Source: an uncultured Clostridia bacterium
GTDB taxonomy: Bacteria > Bacillota > Clostridia > Lachnospirales > Lachnospiraceae
Length of the DNA stretch: 64,000 bases
Reading direction: 5' to 3'
NCBI GenBank assembly: GCA_948467395.1
Contig: CAOKDX010000009.1
Span: forward strand, 1 to 64,000
Shown: one piece after another, positions 49,430 to 58,226 of the stretch
How the letters are laid out: every line of letters begins with the position of its first letter
Position numbering within the stretch: position 1 is the first letter of the stretch
Notes under the pieces: model-generated
The model's database searches: none
Seen by the model: only the letters and a program-made list of their open reading frames with translations
What the model was told of the DNA's origin: nothing
Position numbers and translations under genes: made by a program

Positions 49430-50671
49430 GTGGAATACAAAAAAATCATTGCGTTTATCAATGGTGAGAACGAGATTTCAACGAATATAGTGAAGCTGGC
49501 AGAGGCATATAATTTTGCCGGGGCGGATGAATTATTTCTATACAATTATTCCAAGATAGAGAGTGAACGGGAAGAATTTCTGGCAGCGCTGAAGGAAGTG
49601 GGGGCGGCCATCGACATTCCGTTCTTTGCGGGGATGTACGCGTCCCGGTTTGAGGATGTGAAGAAGGCATTCTATACCGGCGCGGATAAGGTTGTGATCA
49701 AGTATGAAATCTGTCCATCCAAAGGCATTATAAGCGAGGCAGCGGGCCGGTTTGGCACCGATAAAATTATGATCGAGGTGGATGAGGATCTGGCTTTCGA
49801 CAAGATTGCATTTCCGGTTGACACACTGCTGCTCAAGCATGTGGATGCCGGGGAACTGCTGGCGAGAAAGATTCAGGACTGCGGGAAACATGTGGTGATC
49901 CGGGACAGCCTTCTGCGCAACGATCTGGAGGAGCTTCTCCGGATCGACGGCGTACTGGGTGTGGCTACGAATTATTTTGAAAATAAAAATCTGTATAAAG
50001 TGAAAAATAGCATGAAGAAGGCCGGAATAGCCATGAATACCTTTGAGTCCTCACTGCCCTTCTCGGAATTTAAGACAGATAACAGGGGTCTTATACCCTG
50101 CATTGTCCAGGATTACCGAACCAGCCAGGTTCTTATGATGGCATATATGAATGAGGAATCCTACCAGATGACATGTGATACTGGGAAAATGACCTATTAC
50201 AGCAGGAGCCGCCAGCAGCTCTGGGTCAAGGGAGAGGTTTCCGGTCATTTTCAATATGTAAAGGAACTGTCTCTGGATTGTGACAACGATACCATACTGG
50301 CCAGGGTTCACCAGATCGGGGCGGCGTGCCATACCGGCTCCTACAGCTGCTTTTTTAAAGAGCTGGCCCGGAGAGATTACAACGATACCAATCCACTTAC
50401 CATTCTGGAGGAGGATTTCGCTACGATAATGGAGCGCAAGAAGAATCCGAAGGAGGGTTCCTATACAAATTACCTCTTTACGAAAGGGATAGACAAAATA
50501 CTGAAGAAATGTGGAGAGGAGGCATCGGAGATCATTATAGCCGCGAAGAATCCGGACGCGGAAGAGCTGAAATATGAAATTGCTGATTTTCTGTATCATA
50601 TGATGGTCCTGATGGCAGAGTGCGGTATTACCTGGGAAGATGTGACAAAAGAACTGGCAAACCGCAGATAA
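49430..50671 (+). CDS. hisIE: HisIE fusion with an extra N-terminal HisA/HisF-like half-barrel
   Basis: The 413 residues hold an N-terminal TIM-barrel-like region (about 1-205: [20 protein letters not shown], then [14 protein letters not shown]) with no clear catalytic residues, then HisI ([20 protein letters not shown], with the zinc residues in [20 protein letters not shown]) and HisE from about 310 ([15 protein letters not shown]). HisI and HisE open the ring of phosphoribosyl-AMP and hydrolyse phosphoribosyl-ATP. The N-terminal part resembles HisA/HisF and may be structural. Normal HisIE has about 200 residues, so the extension is the odd part. Confidence 0.9.
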   Translation: MEYKKIIAFINGENEISTNIVKLAEAYNFAGADELFLYNYSKIESEREEFLAALKEVGAAIDIPFFAGMYASRFEDVKKAFYTGADKVVIKYEICPSKGIISEAAGRFGTDKIMIEVDEDLAFDKIAFPVDTLLLKHVDAGELLARKIQDCGKHVVIRDSLLRNDLEELLRIDGVLGVATNYFENKNLYKVKNSMKKAGIAMNTFESSLPFSEFKTDNRGLIPCIVQDYRTSQVLMMAYMNEESYQMTCDTGKMTYYSRSRQQLWVKGEVSGHFQYVKELSLDCDNDTILARVHQIGAACHTGSYSCFFKELARRDYNDTNPLTILEEDFATIMERKKNPKEGSYTNYLFTKGIDKILKKCGEEASEIIIAAKNPDAEELKYEIADFLYHMMVLMAECGITWEDVTKELANRR

Positions 50672-50701
50672 ACTATGAGTTATGGAAAAGGAGGTGCTTG
50701 T

Positions 50702-50848
50702 ATGCCGGAGACTTTGTTGGAGGCTTTTGTGTACTATCTGACCCGTCTGGTGGTGTTTGGGGCAGTTGCTGCAGGCGGTATCGCCATCGGGATCAGACTT
50801 CGCAGGAGCAAGAATGCAAAAGAGCAGTATACAGAAAATGAAAATTAG
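50702..50848 (+). CDS. Small single-helix membrane protein upstream of pilB
   Basis: The ATG at 50702 is preceded by AAAAGGAGGTG. The 48-residue product has one membrane helix (about 13-34: LTRLVVFGAVAAGGIAIGIR) followed by a basic-acidic tail. It ends 10 bp before pilB and starts the pilus cluster. Its size, topology and position suggest a pilus assembly or anchoring factor, but no family was recognised. Confidence 0.6.
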   Translation: MPETLLEAFVYYLTRLVVFGAVAAGGIAIGIRLRRSKNAKEQYTENEN

Positions 50849-50858
50849 GTGATGTTAT

Positions 50859-52559
50859 ATGTTGGGGAGAAAGAAAAGACTAGGGGATATGCTGGTAGAC
50901 GCCGGCGTTATCACGAATGAACAGCTTGGCGAGGCGCTGAAGAAACAGCGGGAGCTGGGAATCCGGCTGGGGCAGACGCTGATCGAGCTGAACTTTACAA
51001 ATGAGGGCGAGATCGTGGAAGCCCTTCACCGGCAGATGGGGCTGCCCATCGCCCATATAAGGGAAGCGAAGCTGGCGCCGGAGGTCATAGGGCTTCTCTC
51101 GGAGAAGATTGTCCGCAAGCACAATGTCCTGCCCTTCGAGATCCATCCGGAGAACCCGAATATACTGAGAGTGGCCATGGCAGACCCGCTGGACATTCTC
51201 GCTGTGGACGATCTGAGTATTGTGACAAATATGATCATAGAGCCCATGGTGGCGACTCCGTCGGATATTCATTTCGGTATTGAACGATATTATGGGAACG
51301 AACAGGTTGCCAAGATGGCGGACGCCTTTTCCGAGGAGCGCAAGAAGCAGCAGGAGGCAAGGGGCAGGCATCAGGAGGAAGAAAATGAGGAAGTAGATAA
51401 TGCACCTATCGTCGTTCTGGTTAATAAGATTATCGAACAGGCAGTAAATGAGCGCGCCAGTGATATCCATATTGAAGCCATGGAGACCAGTGTCCGGGTT
51501 CGTTTCCGCATTGATGGCGTTATGCAGGAAATGATGCGGTACGAGCATGAGCTTCTGGCCGCCATTGTGGCCCGGGTCAAGATTATCAGCGGGATGGACA
51601 TCTCAGAAAAACGCGCGCCGCAGGATGGCCGAATGACACAGCGGTTCGACCGGGTAGAATATGATATCCGTGTCTCCAGCCTTCCTACCGTGTTTGGTGA
51701 GAAGATCGTTATGCGTCTCGCCTCCAAGCAGGCGCTGACAAGAGATAAAAAGGATCTGGGATTTCCGCCGGAGGAGCTGCGCCGGTTTGACCAGCTGGTG
51801 CGCAATCCCCATGGGATCATACTGGTTACGGGACCTACCGGAAGCGGTAAGTCTACCACCCTGTATACGGTGCTCAGCGAACTAAATTCCGGCGACGTCA
51901 ATATTATTACGGTGGAGGATCCGGTTGAGGCCGATGTGGACGGCATCAATCAGGTTCAGGTGAACGAGAAGGCGGGACTCACCTTTGCCTCCGCACTCCG
52001 TTCCATCCTCCGACAGGATCCCGATATTATTATGATCGGTGAGATCCGGGATGAGGAGACTGCCGGTATCGCGGTGAAGGCCGCCATTACAGGACATCTT
52101 GTGGTTTCCACACTTCATACAAACAGTGCGGCCAGCTCCATCACCCGTATGGAGGATATGGGAGTGGAGCCCTATCTCATCGCCGACTCTACTGTGGGCA
52201 TCATTGCCCAGCGCCTTGTGCGCAGGCTCTGTCCCAAATGCAAAAAGCCCCATGTGATCACGGAACTGGATAAGCAGAGACTTCATTTGAGGGGAGACGC
52301 TGCCCCCACCATCTATGAGCCGGGGGGAGGCACCTGTGCTTTCTGTAACGGAACCGGATACCGCGGGCGGATCGGCGTCTATGAGATTATGCCGGTGGGC
52401 AGCAATATACGCCGTGTGATATCTGCCGGCGGCGGGGCTGAGGAGATTCAGAAGGTGGCTCTGCAGGAGGGAATGACGACGCTCCGCCACGGTGCGGCAA
52501 AGCTTGTTTTACAGGGTGTGACCTCTATCTCCGAGGTAGAACGAATTGCAACTGAATAA
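50859..52559 (+). CDS. pilB: Type IV pilus assembly ATPase PilB
   Basis: The 566 residues comprise an N-terminal MshEN/GspE_N region (about 1-150) and a hexameric ATPase domain with Walker A GPTGSGKST, the Asp-box and Walker B PDIIMIGEIRDEETAG, and the zinc-binding CPKCKK...CAFCNG tail that marks PilB rather than PilT. It drives pilus extension from the inner face of the membrane. The start is taken at the ATG with AGGTGA upstream. Confidence 0.95.
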   Translation: MLGRKKRLGDMLVDAGVITNEQLGEALKKQRELGIRLGQTLIELNFTNEGEIVEALHRQMGLPIAHIREAKLAPEVIGLLSEKIVRKHNVLPFEIHPENPNILRVAMADPLDILAVDDLSIVTNMIIEPMVATPSDIHFGIERYYGNEQVAKMADAFSEERKKQQEARGRHQEEENEEVDNAPIVVLVNKIIEQAVNERASDIHIEAMETSVRVRFRIDGVMQEMMRYEHELLAAIVARVKIISGMDISEKRAPQDGRMTQRFDRVEYDIRVSSLPTVFGEKIVMRLASKQALTRDKKDLGFPPEELRRFDQLVRNPHGIILVTGPTGSGKSTTLYTVLSELNSGDVNIITVEDPVEADVDGINQVQVNEKAGLTFASALRSILRQDPDIIMIGEIRDEETAGIAVKAAITGHLVVSTLHTNSAASSITRMEDMGVEPYLIADSTVGIIAQRLVRRLCPKCKKPHVITELDKQRLHLRGDAAPTIYEPGGGTCAFCNGTGYRGRIGVYEIMPVGSNIRRVISAGGGAEEIQKVALQEGMTTLRHGAAKLVLQGVTSISEVERIATE

Positions 52560-52578
52560 TGATGAATAAAAGGTAAGA

Positions 52579-53646
52579 ATGGGGATTAGTATGAAAATCG
52601 ATGAACTGCTTGCAAAAGCAAGACAGATAGGGGCTTCGGATCTTCATGTCTCGGTGGGAATCCCGCCCAAATGCCGTATCAACGGCGAATTAAAGGCACT
52701 GACCAGGGATGCGGTTATGCCGAAGGACTCAAAGGAACTGGTAGAACAGATGATTCCGGGACGACTGGTGGAGCGTTTTAATCAGGACGGCGAGATTGAC
52801 TTCTCATATGCCATCAATGGACTGGGACGTTTTCGTGTCAATGTATTCAAGCAGAGGGGAACCCTCTCTTTTGTTATCCGGGTGGTAAATTCCGAGATTC
52901 CGGACCCGGAAAAGCTGGGACTGTCGCCGTCGGTGATCGAGCTGGCGACGAAAAAGAGGGGACTGGTTCTGGTTACAGGACCGACCGGAAGTGGAAAATC
53001 CACCACCCTGGCTTCTCTGATCAATATTATCAATCAGAATTACAGCAAGCATATTATAACACTGGAGGATCCCATCGAGTATCTGCACCGGCACGGCAAG
53101 TCCATTGTGAACCAGCGCGAGGTGGGTATTGATACCCAGTCCTATGCGGGGGCGCTCCGGGCGGCGCTCCGTGAGGATCCGGATGTTATACTGGTGGGAG
53201 AGATGAGGGATCTGGACACCATCGCCACGGCAGTTACGGCGGCGGAGACGGGGCATCTTGTGTTTTCCACCCTACATACCATCGGCGCGGTGCCGACCAT
53301 AGAGCGGATTATAGATGTGTTTCCGACGAACCAGCAGGGGCAGATCCGTATCCAGCTGGCAACCCTGCTGGAGGCGATCATCTCCCAGCAGCTTCTTCCC
53401 ACGGCGGACCGTAAGGGGCGTGTGGCTGCCTTTGAGGTGATGTATGCCAACAGCGCCATCCGGAATCTGATCCGTGAGGCGAAGCCTCATCAGATTCCGT
53501 CTATCATCCAGACCAGCCGTTCGGTGGGTATGATCACGATGGACGATGCCATCACCGAATTGTACGAACGCAGGAAGATCACAAGGGAGGATGCGATCCT
53601 GTTTGCACAGGACAAGTCGAATCTTAAGAAGCGGCTGATTTATTGA
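52579..53646 (+). CDS. pilT: Type IV pilus retraction ATPase PilT
   Basis: The 355-residue protein lacks the long N-terminal region and zinc motif of PilB and has the PilT signature IGASDLHVSVG, Walker A GPTGSGKSTT and the AIRNLIRE motif in its C-terminal third. It powers pilus retraction and twitching. The start may be 52579 or 52591. It follows pilB by 19 bp. Both extension and retraction motors are therefore encoded side by side. Confidence 0.95.
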   Translation: MGISMKIDELLAKARQIGASDLHVSVGIPPKCRINGELKALTRDAVMPKDSKELVEQMIPGRLVERFNQDGEIDFSYAINGLGRFRVNVFKQRGTLSFVIRVVNSEIPDPEKLGLSPSVIELATKKRGLVLVTGPTGSGKSTTLASLINIINQNYSKHIITLEDPIEYLHRHGKSIVNQREVGIDTQSYAGALRAALREDPDVILVGEMRDLDTIATAVTAAETGHLVFSTLHTIGAVPTIERIIDVFPTNQQGQIRIQLATLLEAIISQQLLPTADRKGRVAAFEVMYANSAIRNLIREAKPHQIPSIIQTSRSVGMITMDDAITELYERRKITREDAILFAQDKSNLKKRLIY

Positions 53647-53663
53647 GATAAGGGAGGTTAGGT

Positions 53664-54881
53664 ATGGCGAGATATAAATATGTTATCACGGATAAATATG
53701 GCAAAGAGAAAAAGGGCATGATGGAATCCCAGTCAGAGGAACAGGCCATCGCCCGGTTAAAAGGCGATGGGAGTGTCGTTCTGCAGATCAAGGAGACGAA
53801 ATCATTGGATGATGCCGCCTGGAACATCCAGATTGGTTCGGGCGTAAAGAAAAAAGATATCACTATCTTCTGCAAGCAGTTTCACAGCATTCTCACGGCA
53901 GGCGTCACGGTGATCGACGGTCTGCAGATGGTACAGGACCAGACTGAGAATAAAAATCTCCGCAGGGCGCTGCTGAACGTCCAGGCCAACGTGTCGAAGG
54001 GGGAATCCCTTGCCGGCGCCATGGAGCAGGAGGGGAAGATATTCCCAGAGCTTCTGGTCCACATGGTGAGGGCGGGCGAGGCCACTGGTAATCTGGAGAT
54101 TGCCTTTGAACGAATCACTTCTCAGTTTGACAAGGATATGAAGCTGGTTTCCATGGTGCGCTCCGCCATGATATACCCCATTGTGGTGGTTATCGTTGCC
54201 GTTGCGGTGGTGATTATTCTGATGTCTACCGTAATTCCGAATTTCCGGGAGACCTTTGAGACGATGGGAGAGGAGCTTCCCGGACTGACTAAGATGGTCA
54301 TTGCCATGAGTGATTTCATCACCGGACATCTGGTGGGGGTTCTGGGAACCATTGCAGGTCTTGTTATTTTTATTGTTGTGGGAAAAGGGACGGAGCCTGG
54401 CAAACAGTTTCTCAGCAGAGTCGCTCTGCTTATTCCGATGATCAAGAATTTCTCCGTAAAAAATGCTTCTGCCCGTTTTTCCATGACGATGGCCACGCTT
54501 GTTATGTCCGGCGTCCCGCTGGTGGATGCGCTGGAGATCGCGGGGGACGTCATCAGCAACCGCCTGATCAGAAAGGCGGTAAAGGACTGCCGGGAAGAGG
54601 TGATGCAGGGGATCCCCATGTCGGAACCACTGGAGGCATCCGGCGTATTTCCGCCGATGCTGACGCATATGCTCCGCATCGGCGAGGAGACTGGTACGAC
54701 GGAACAGATGCTGGATAAGGTAGCGGAATACTATGAGGAAGAGGTGACGGAGGCCACCAGAAACCTTACTACAGCGATGGAACCCATGATCATTATCGTA
54801 CTGGCCGTGCTGGTTGGCGGTATCCTTGGAGCAGTTATGATGCCGATGCTTTCCATTTATGAAAATGCGGGGAATGCGTAA
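53664..54881 (+). CDS. pilC: Type IV pilus inner-membrane platform protein PilC
   Basis: The 405 residues show two T2SSF domains (about 60-190 and 265-390), each with a membrane helix and the conserved CKQFHSILTAGVTVIDGLQM and RFSMTMATLVMSGVPLVDAL segments. It is the platform on which PilB and PilT act. GGGAGGTTAGG precedes the ATG. It completes the pilB-pilT-pilC motor module. Confidence 0.95.
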   Translation: MARYKYVITDKYGKEKKGMMESQSEEQAIARLKGDGSVVLQIKETKSLDDAAWNIQIGSGVKKKDITIFCKQFHSILTAGVTVIDGLQMVQDQTENKNLRRALLNVQANVSKGESLAGAMEQEGKIFPELLVHMVRAGEATGNLEIAFERITSQFDKDMKLVSMVRSAMIYPIVVVIVAVAVVIILMSTVIPNFRETFETMGEELPGLTKMVIAMSDFITGHLVGVLGTIAGLVIFIVVGKGTEPGKQFLSRVALLIPMIKNFSVKNASARFSMTMATLVMSGVPLVDALEIAGDVISNRLIRKAVKDCREEVMQGIPMSEPLEASGVFPPMLTHMLRIGEETGTTEQMLDKVAEYYEEEVTEATRNLTTAMEPMIIIVLAVLVGGILGAVMMPMLSIYENAGNA

Positions 54882-54920
54882 GGGGAGTTACGGCTCTGCA
54901 TGGAGGAATAAGGATGGTGA

Positions 54921-56597
54921 ATGTTTATGCCAAGAGTAGTTTCCGTTGGTGAACAAGATTTTGAGAGATTGATAAAAGGGAATTGCTTTTATGTGGATAA
55001 AACCTTGTTTATTAAGGAATGGTGGGAGAACAGGGATATTGTGACACTGATCACCCGGCCAAGACGATTTGGAAAAACACTCAATATGAATATGCTGGAA
55101 CGGTTTTTCAGTATAGAGTATAAGGGGCAGGGGGGGGTTTTTGAACATCTTAATATATGGCAGGAGAGGAAGTATAGAGAACTGCAGGGATTATATCCGG
55201 TAATTTCTCTTTCTTTTGCCGGGGTAAAGGAAAGCAATTGTGAAACAGCATTGTATTTAATCTGTCAGCTTATAAAAATGTTATATAAAAAGCATTATTA
55301 TTTGACGGAATCGGATGCATTAACCGATGATGAAGCAAGGGAGGTCAGAAAATTTGCATCTGGGGTGTCTTTGCAGGATGCACCTTTGGCATTATACATT
55401 TTATGTAGTTATTTATATCGGCATTATGGAAAAAAGGTAATTATTTTGCTGGATGAATACGATACTCCTATACAGGAGGCGTATGTCGGCGGATATTGGG
55501 AAGAGATCGCCGCATTTACAAGGGTTTTGTTTAATAATACATTCAAGTCGAATCCTTATTTGGAGCGGGCGGTCATGACAGGAACCACCAGAGTGAGTAA
55601 AGAGTCTCTTTTTTCGGATTTAAATAATCTAAAAGTAGTAACCATGACTTCAAACAATTATGCCAGCTGCTTTGGATTTTCAGAGAACGAAGTTTTTTCT
55701 GCCATGGATGAATTTCACATGACGAATAAGCTTGAAGTAAAGAAATGGTATGATGGTTTTACAATAGGCTCGTGGCAGGACATTTATAATCCATGGTCAA
55801 TTATAAATTTTCTGGATGAGGGAGAACTAAGGCCATATTGGGCGAATACAAGTTCTAACGGGCTGGTGAGCAGTTTGATCCGAAAGGGCAGCAAGGACAT
55901 TAAAATGCAGTTTGAAGACCTTTTGTCCGGGAAAAAAATTGTGAGCCGTATAGATGAGGAAATTGTATTTAATCAGCTTGATGGCAGCGAACGGGCTGTC
56001 TGGAGTCTTCTCCTTGCAGCAGGTTATCTAAAGGTGACGAAAATACGAGGAAAAGACTATGAACTCTCTGTAACTAACTATGAAATAAAACAGACTTTTG
56101 AAGATATGGTGAGGGAATGGTTTGATGAAGGATCATCTGACTATAATGATTTTGTCAAAGCCCTTTTGAGAGGCGATGTGGAAGAGATGAATGAATATAT
56201 GTCTGAAATGGCAGATTCTATGTTCAGTTCTTTTGATGGGGGGAAAAAACCGTCTGAAAAGAAGACACCAGAACGTTTTTATCATGGATTTGTATTGGGT
56301 CTTCTTGTGGATCTGGCAGACAGATATGAGGTATTGTCAAATCGCGAGAGTGGTTTTGGGCGTTATGACGTAATGCTGAAGCCAAGGAGCCTCAAAGAGA
56401 ATGGCATAATTATGGAATTTAAGATTTTCAATCCTAAAAAAGAGAAATCGTTACGAGATACTGTTCAGGCAGCTTTGACGCAGATAAAAAAAAGAGGGTA
56501 CGAACAGTCTCTTTTGGATTCTGGATTAAAAAGACAACAGATTTGTCATTATGGTTTTGCCTTTAAGGGGAAAGAAGTTTTGATTGATACGGAATAG
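54921..56597 (+). CDS. AAA-ATPase with C-terminal PD-(D/E)XK nuclease-like domain
   Basis: The 558-residue protein belongs to the AAA-ATPase-like/PDDEXK_9 family that is common in gut Firmicutes and Bacteroidetes. The N-terminal ATPase has Walker A RPRRFGKTL near residue 48 and Walker B IILLDEYDTPIQEAY. The C-terminal domain has SGFGRYDVMLKP and GIIMEFKIFN, the D...ExK nuclease signature. Its role is unknown. It interrupts the pilus operon between pilC and pilin, is more AT-rich than its neighbours and has a different codon style, which suggests insertion by transfer. A terminator-like hairpin and a new promoter follow. Confidence 0.85.
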   Translation: MFMPRVVSVGEQDFERLIKGNCFYVDKTLFIKEWWENRDIVTLITRPRRFGKTLNMNMLERFFSIEYKGQGGVFEHLNIWQERKYRELQGLYPVISLSFAGVKESNCETALYLICQLIKMLYKKHYYLTESDALTDDEAREVRKFASGVSLQDAPLALYILCSYLYRHYGKKVIILLDEYDTPIQEAYVGGYWEEIAAFTRVLFNNTFKSNPYLERAVMTGTTRVSKESLFSDLNNLKVVTMTSNNYASCFGFSENEVFSAMDEFHMTNKLEVKKWYDGFTIGSWQDIYNPWSIINFLDEGELRPYWANTSSNGLVSSLIRKGSKDIKMQFEDLLSGKKIVSRIDEEIVFNQLDGSERAVWSLLLAAGYLKVTKIRGKDYELSVTNYEIKQTFEDMVREWFDEGSSDYNDFVKALLRGDVEEMNEYMSEMADSMFSSFDGGKKPSEKKTPERFYHGFVLGLLVDLADRYEVLSNRESGFGRYDVMLKPRSLKENGIIMEFKIFNPKKEKSLRDTVQAALTQIKKRGYEQSLLDSGLKRQQICHYGFAFKGKEVLIDTE

Positions 56598-56656
56598 TGC
56601 GGATGCAAACATGTGTTAGAGAATGATCTCCTGCAGACAAGGATATAAAAGGGAAT

Positions 56657-56697
56657 TTAACCAAAAAATTACGGAAAACCACGATTTTTTTGGTTAA
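56657..56697 (+). terminator. AT-rich hairpin, probable terminator before the pilin promoter
   Basis: TTAACCAAAAAA (56657-56668) pairs with TTTTTTGGTTAA (56686-56697) in a 12-bp stem around a 17-base loop. The AT-rich stem is weak for a terminator, but the place, right between the ATPase gene and the pilin promoter, fits. Confidence 0.5.
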
Positions 56698-56702
56698 AAG
56701 TA

Positions 56703-56731
56703 TTGAAAAAATATTATAAATGAATTATAAT
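56703..56731 (+). promoter_or_regulatory. Pilin gene promoter
   Basis: TTGAAA (56703-56708), 17 bases and TATAAT (56726-56731) give a strong promoter about 92 bp before the pilin start. This separate promoter would let the major pilin be made at higher levels than the motor genes. Confidence 0.75.
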
Positions 56732-56822
56732 ATTTAAATAAATATCTGAGATAGCGTTTATTTCAGAGTGGATTCCTGTGAAGTGGGGAGTCAAAAAAAG
56801 AACTAAAAAGGAGAGATTAAGT

Positions 56823-57323
56823 ATGAAAAAGAGAATTCAGAAGTATCTGAGTGGGGAAAGAGAAGGCTTTTCTCTTGTTGAGTTGATTATCGTAATTGCG
56901 ATCATGGCGATTCTGATCGGTGTAATTGCACTGGCAGTTATTCCATATCTGTCTCGTTCCAGAGAGAGTAAGGATCTGCAGGCACTGGGTTCTGTTTGTT
57001 CTTCGCTGGCATCTGCTGTAGCAAATACACAGGCGACAGGATCTGGAACATTTCATTACACAGGATCAAAAACTGGTGGAACAGCCGAAACGGATAAAGT
57101 GAACGATGAAATGGTTGATCTTTTGGGAACAGGATCTACTACATTATCGGTAGATTCCAGTGCAGAGATTTATTGCACGTATGATGTGTCAACAAATACA
57201 ATTATGGTTTATGCCAGCACAGATAGCGGAACAACTGCCGTTGAATTAGATACAAATGAAACTGGCTTTGGAACCGATTTGAAAAAGGCGAGTGGCGGCA
57301 AAGGCCTTGTTGTAAGCAACTAA
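56823..57323 (+). CDS. Type IV prepilin (major pilin)
   Basis: The ATG at 56823 follows AAAGGAGAG. The 166-residue product has a basic leader ending in Gly15, the cleavage site G|FSLVE with Glu at position +5 of the mature protein, and a hydrophobic N-terminal helix (ELIIVIAIMAILIGVIALAV). The C-terminal globular part has no Cys pair of Gram-negative type. After cleavage by PilD it should form the pilus fibre. The strong promoter suggests it is the major subunit. Confidence 0.9.
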   Translation: MKKRIQKYLSGEREGFSLVELIIVIAIMAILIGVIALAVIPYLSRSRESKDLQALGSVCSSLASAVANTQATGSGTFHYTGSKTGGTAETDKVNDEMVDLLGTGSTTLSVDSSAEIYCTYDVSTNTIMVYASTDSGTTAVELDTNETGFGTDLKKASGGKGLVVSN

Positions 57324-57351
57324 CAAGTCATACACATAAGGAGAACCCACA

Positions 57352-58128
57352 ATGGCACCAGTACACTTCATCCTCTATCTGATCATATTTCTATATGGCA
57401 TCGTGATTGGGAGCTTTCTCAACGTATGTATCTACCGGATGCCGAAAGGGGAAAATCTGGTGACAGTGGGTTCTCACTGTATGGAATGCGGCCATCACCT
57501 GAAATGGGTTGATCTGTTTCCGCTGTTCAGCTGGCTTTTTCTAAGAGGGAAGTGCCGGTACTGTGGTGCGGGGATATCGGTTCAATATCCGCTTGTAGAG
57601 GCGTTGAACGGCGTCCTGTATGTCCTTGTATTTGCCGTTAAGGGATGGAATGTGGACAGCATTTTGTGGTGCATTCTCGTGTCGGCCCTGATCGTTCTCG
57701 GCGTGATTGACTATCGGACGATGATGATTCCCACAGCAGTGGATGTAGTGATCCTGCTGGTTGGCATTTTTCATCTTATCTTACATCTGAATGACTGGGT
57801 TTATTATGTTACTGGCTTCATCTCGGCAAGCCTTTTTCTGTTATTATGTGCCTTTCTGTTCCGGGCCGTGACGGGAAAAGGGGGCCTGGGGATGGGAGAT
57901 GTGGAATTGATGGCATGTGCGGGACTTTGCATAGGCTGGGGGCACTCGCTTTTTGCCGTTGTTATTGGTTCGGTGCTGGGAGCCATCGTACAGGGGATCC
58001 GTATGGCTGTCACGAAGGAGAGGGGGAAGTTCCCTTTCGGACCCTATCTCTCTATTGGCGTCTTTATCGCCCTGCTCTGGGGAACGCAGCTGTATGAGTG
58101 GTATCTGGAACGATTTCTTTTTATGTAA
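57352..58128 (+). CDS. pilD: Prepilin peptidase PilD
   Basis: The 258-residue membrane protein shows the cytoplasmic zinc-type motif with two CxxC pairs (HCMECGHHL and GKCRYCGAG) and the two catalytic Asp residues in GVIDYRTMMIP and GLGMGDVELM. It cuts the leader peptide of prepilins and methylates the new N-terminus. AAGGAGAAC precedes the ATG. It directly follows the pilin gene. Confidence 0.95.
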   Translation: MAPVHFILYLIIFLYGIVIGSFLNVCIYRMPKGENLVTVGSHCMECGHHLKWVDLFPLFSWLFLRGKCRYCGAGISVQYPLVEALNGVLYVLVFAVKGWNVDSILWCILVSALIVLGVIDYRTMMIPTAVDVVILLVGIFHLILHLNDWVYYVTGFISASLFLLLCAFLFRAVTGKGGLGMGDVELMACAGLCIGWGHSLFAVVIGSVLGAIVQGIRMAVTKERGKFPFGPYLSIGVFIALLWGTQLYEWYLERFLFM

Positions 58129-58226
58129 TAAGAAATGAATTTTGTCCTTTTTGGAGCGATTGAAGGGAAGGAGCCTTGAATTGCTGCAAAAAGGGTGAAA
58201 TACTTTTAAAGAGGGAGGATATGAGA

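Noticed and set aside
56732-56822. Cyclic-di-GMP riboswitch in the pilin leader
   Set aside because: The leader is only about 85 bases long and lacks the conserved riboswitch core as far as I can see.
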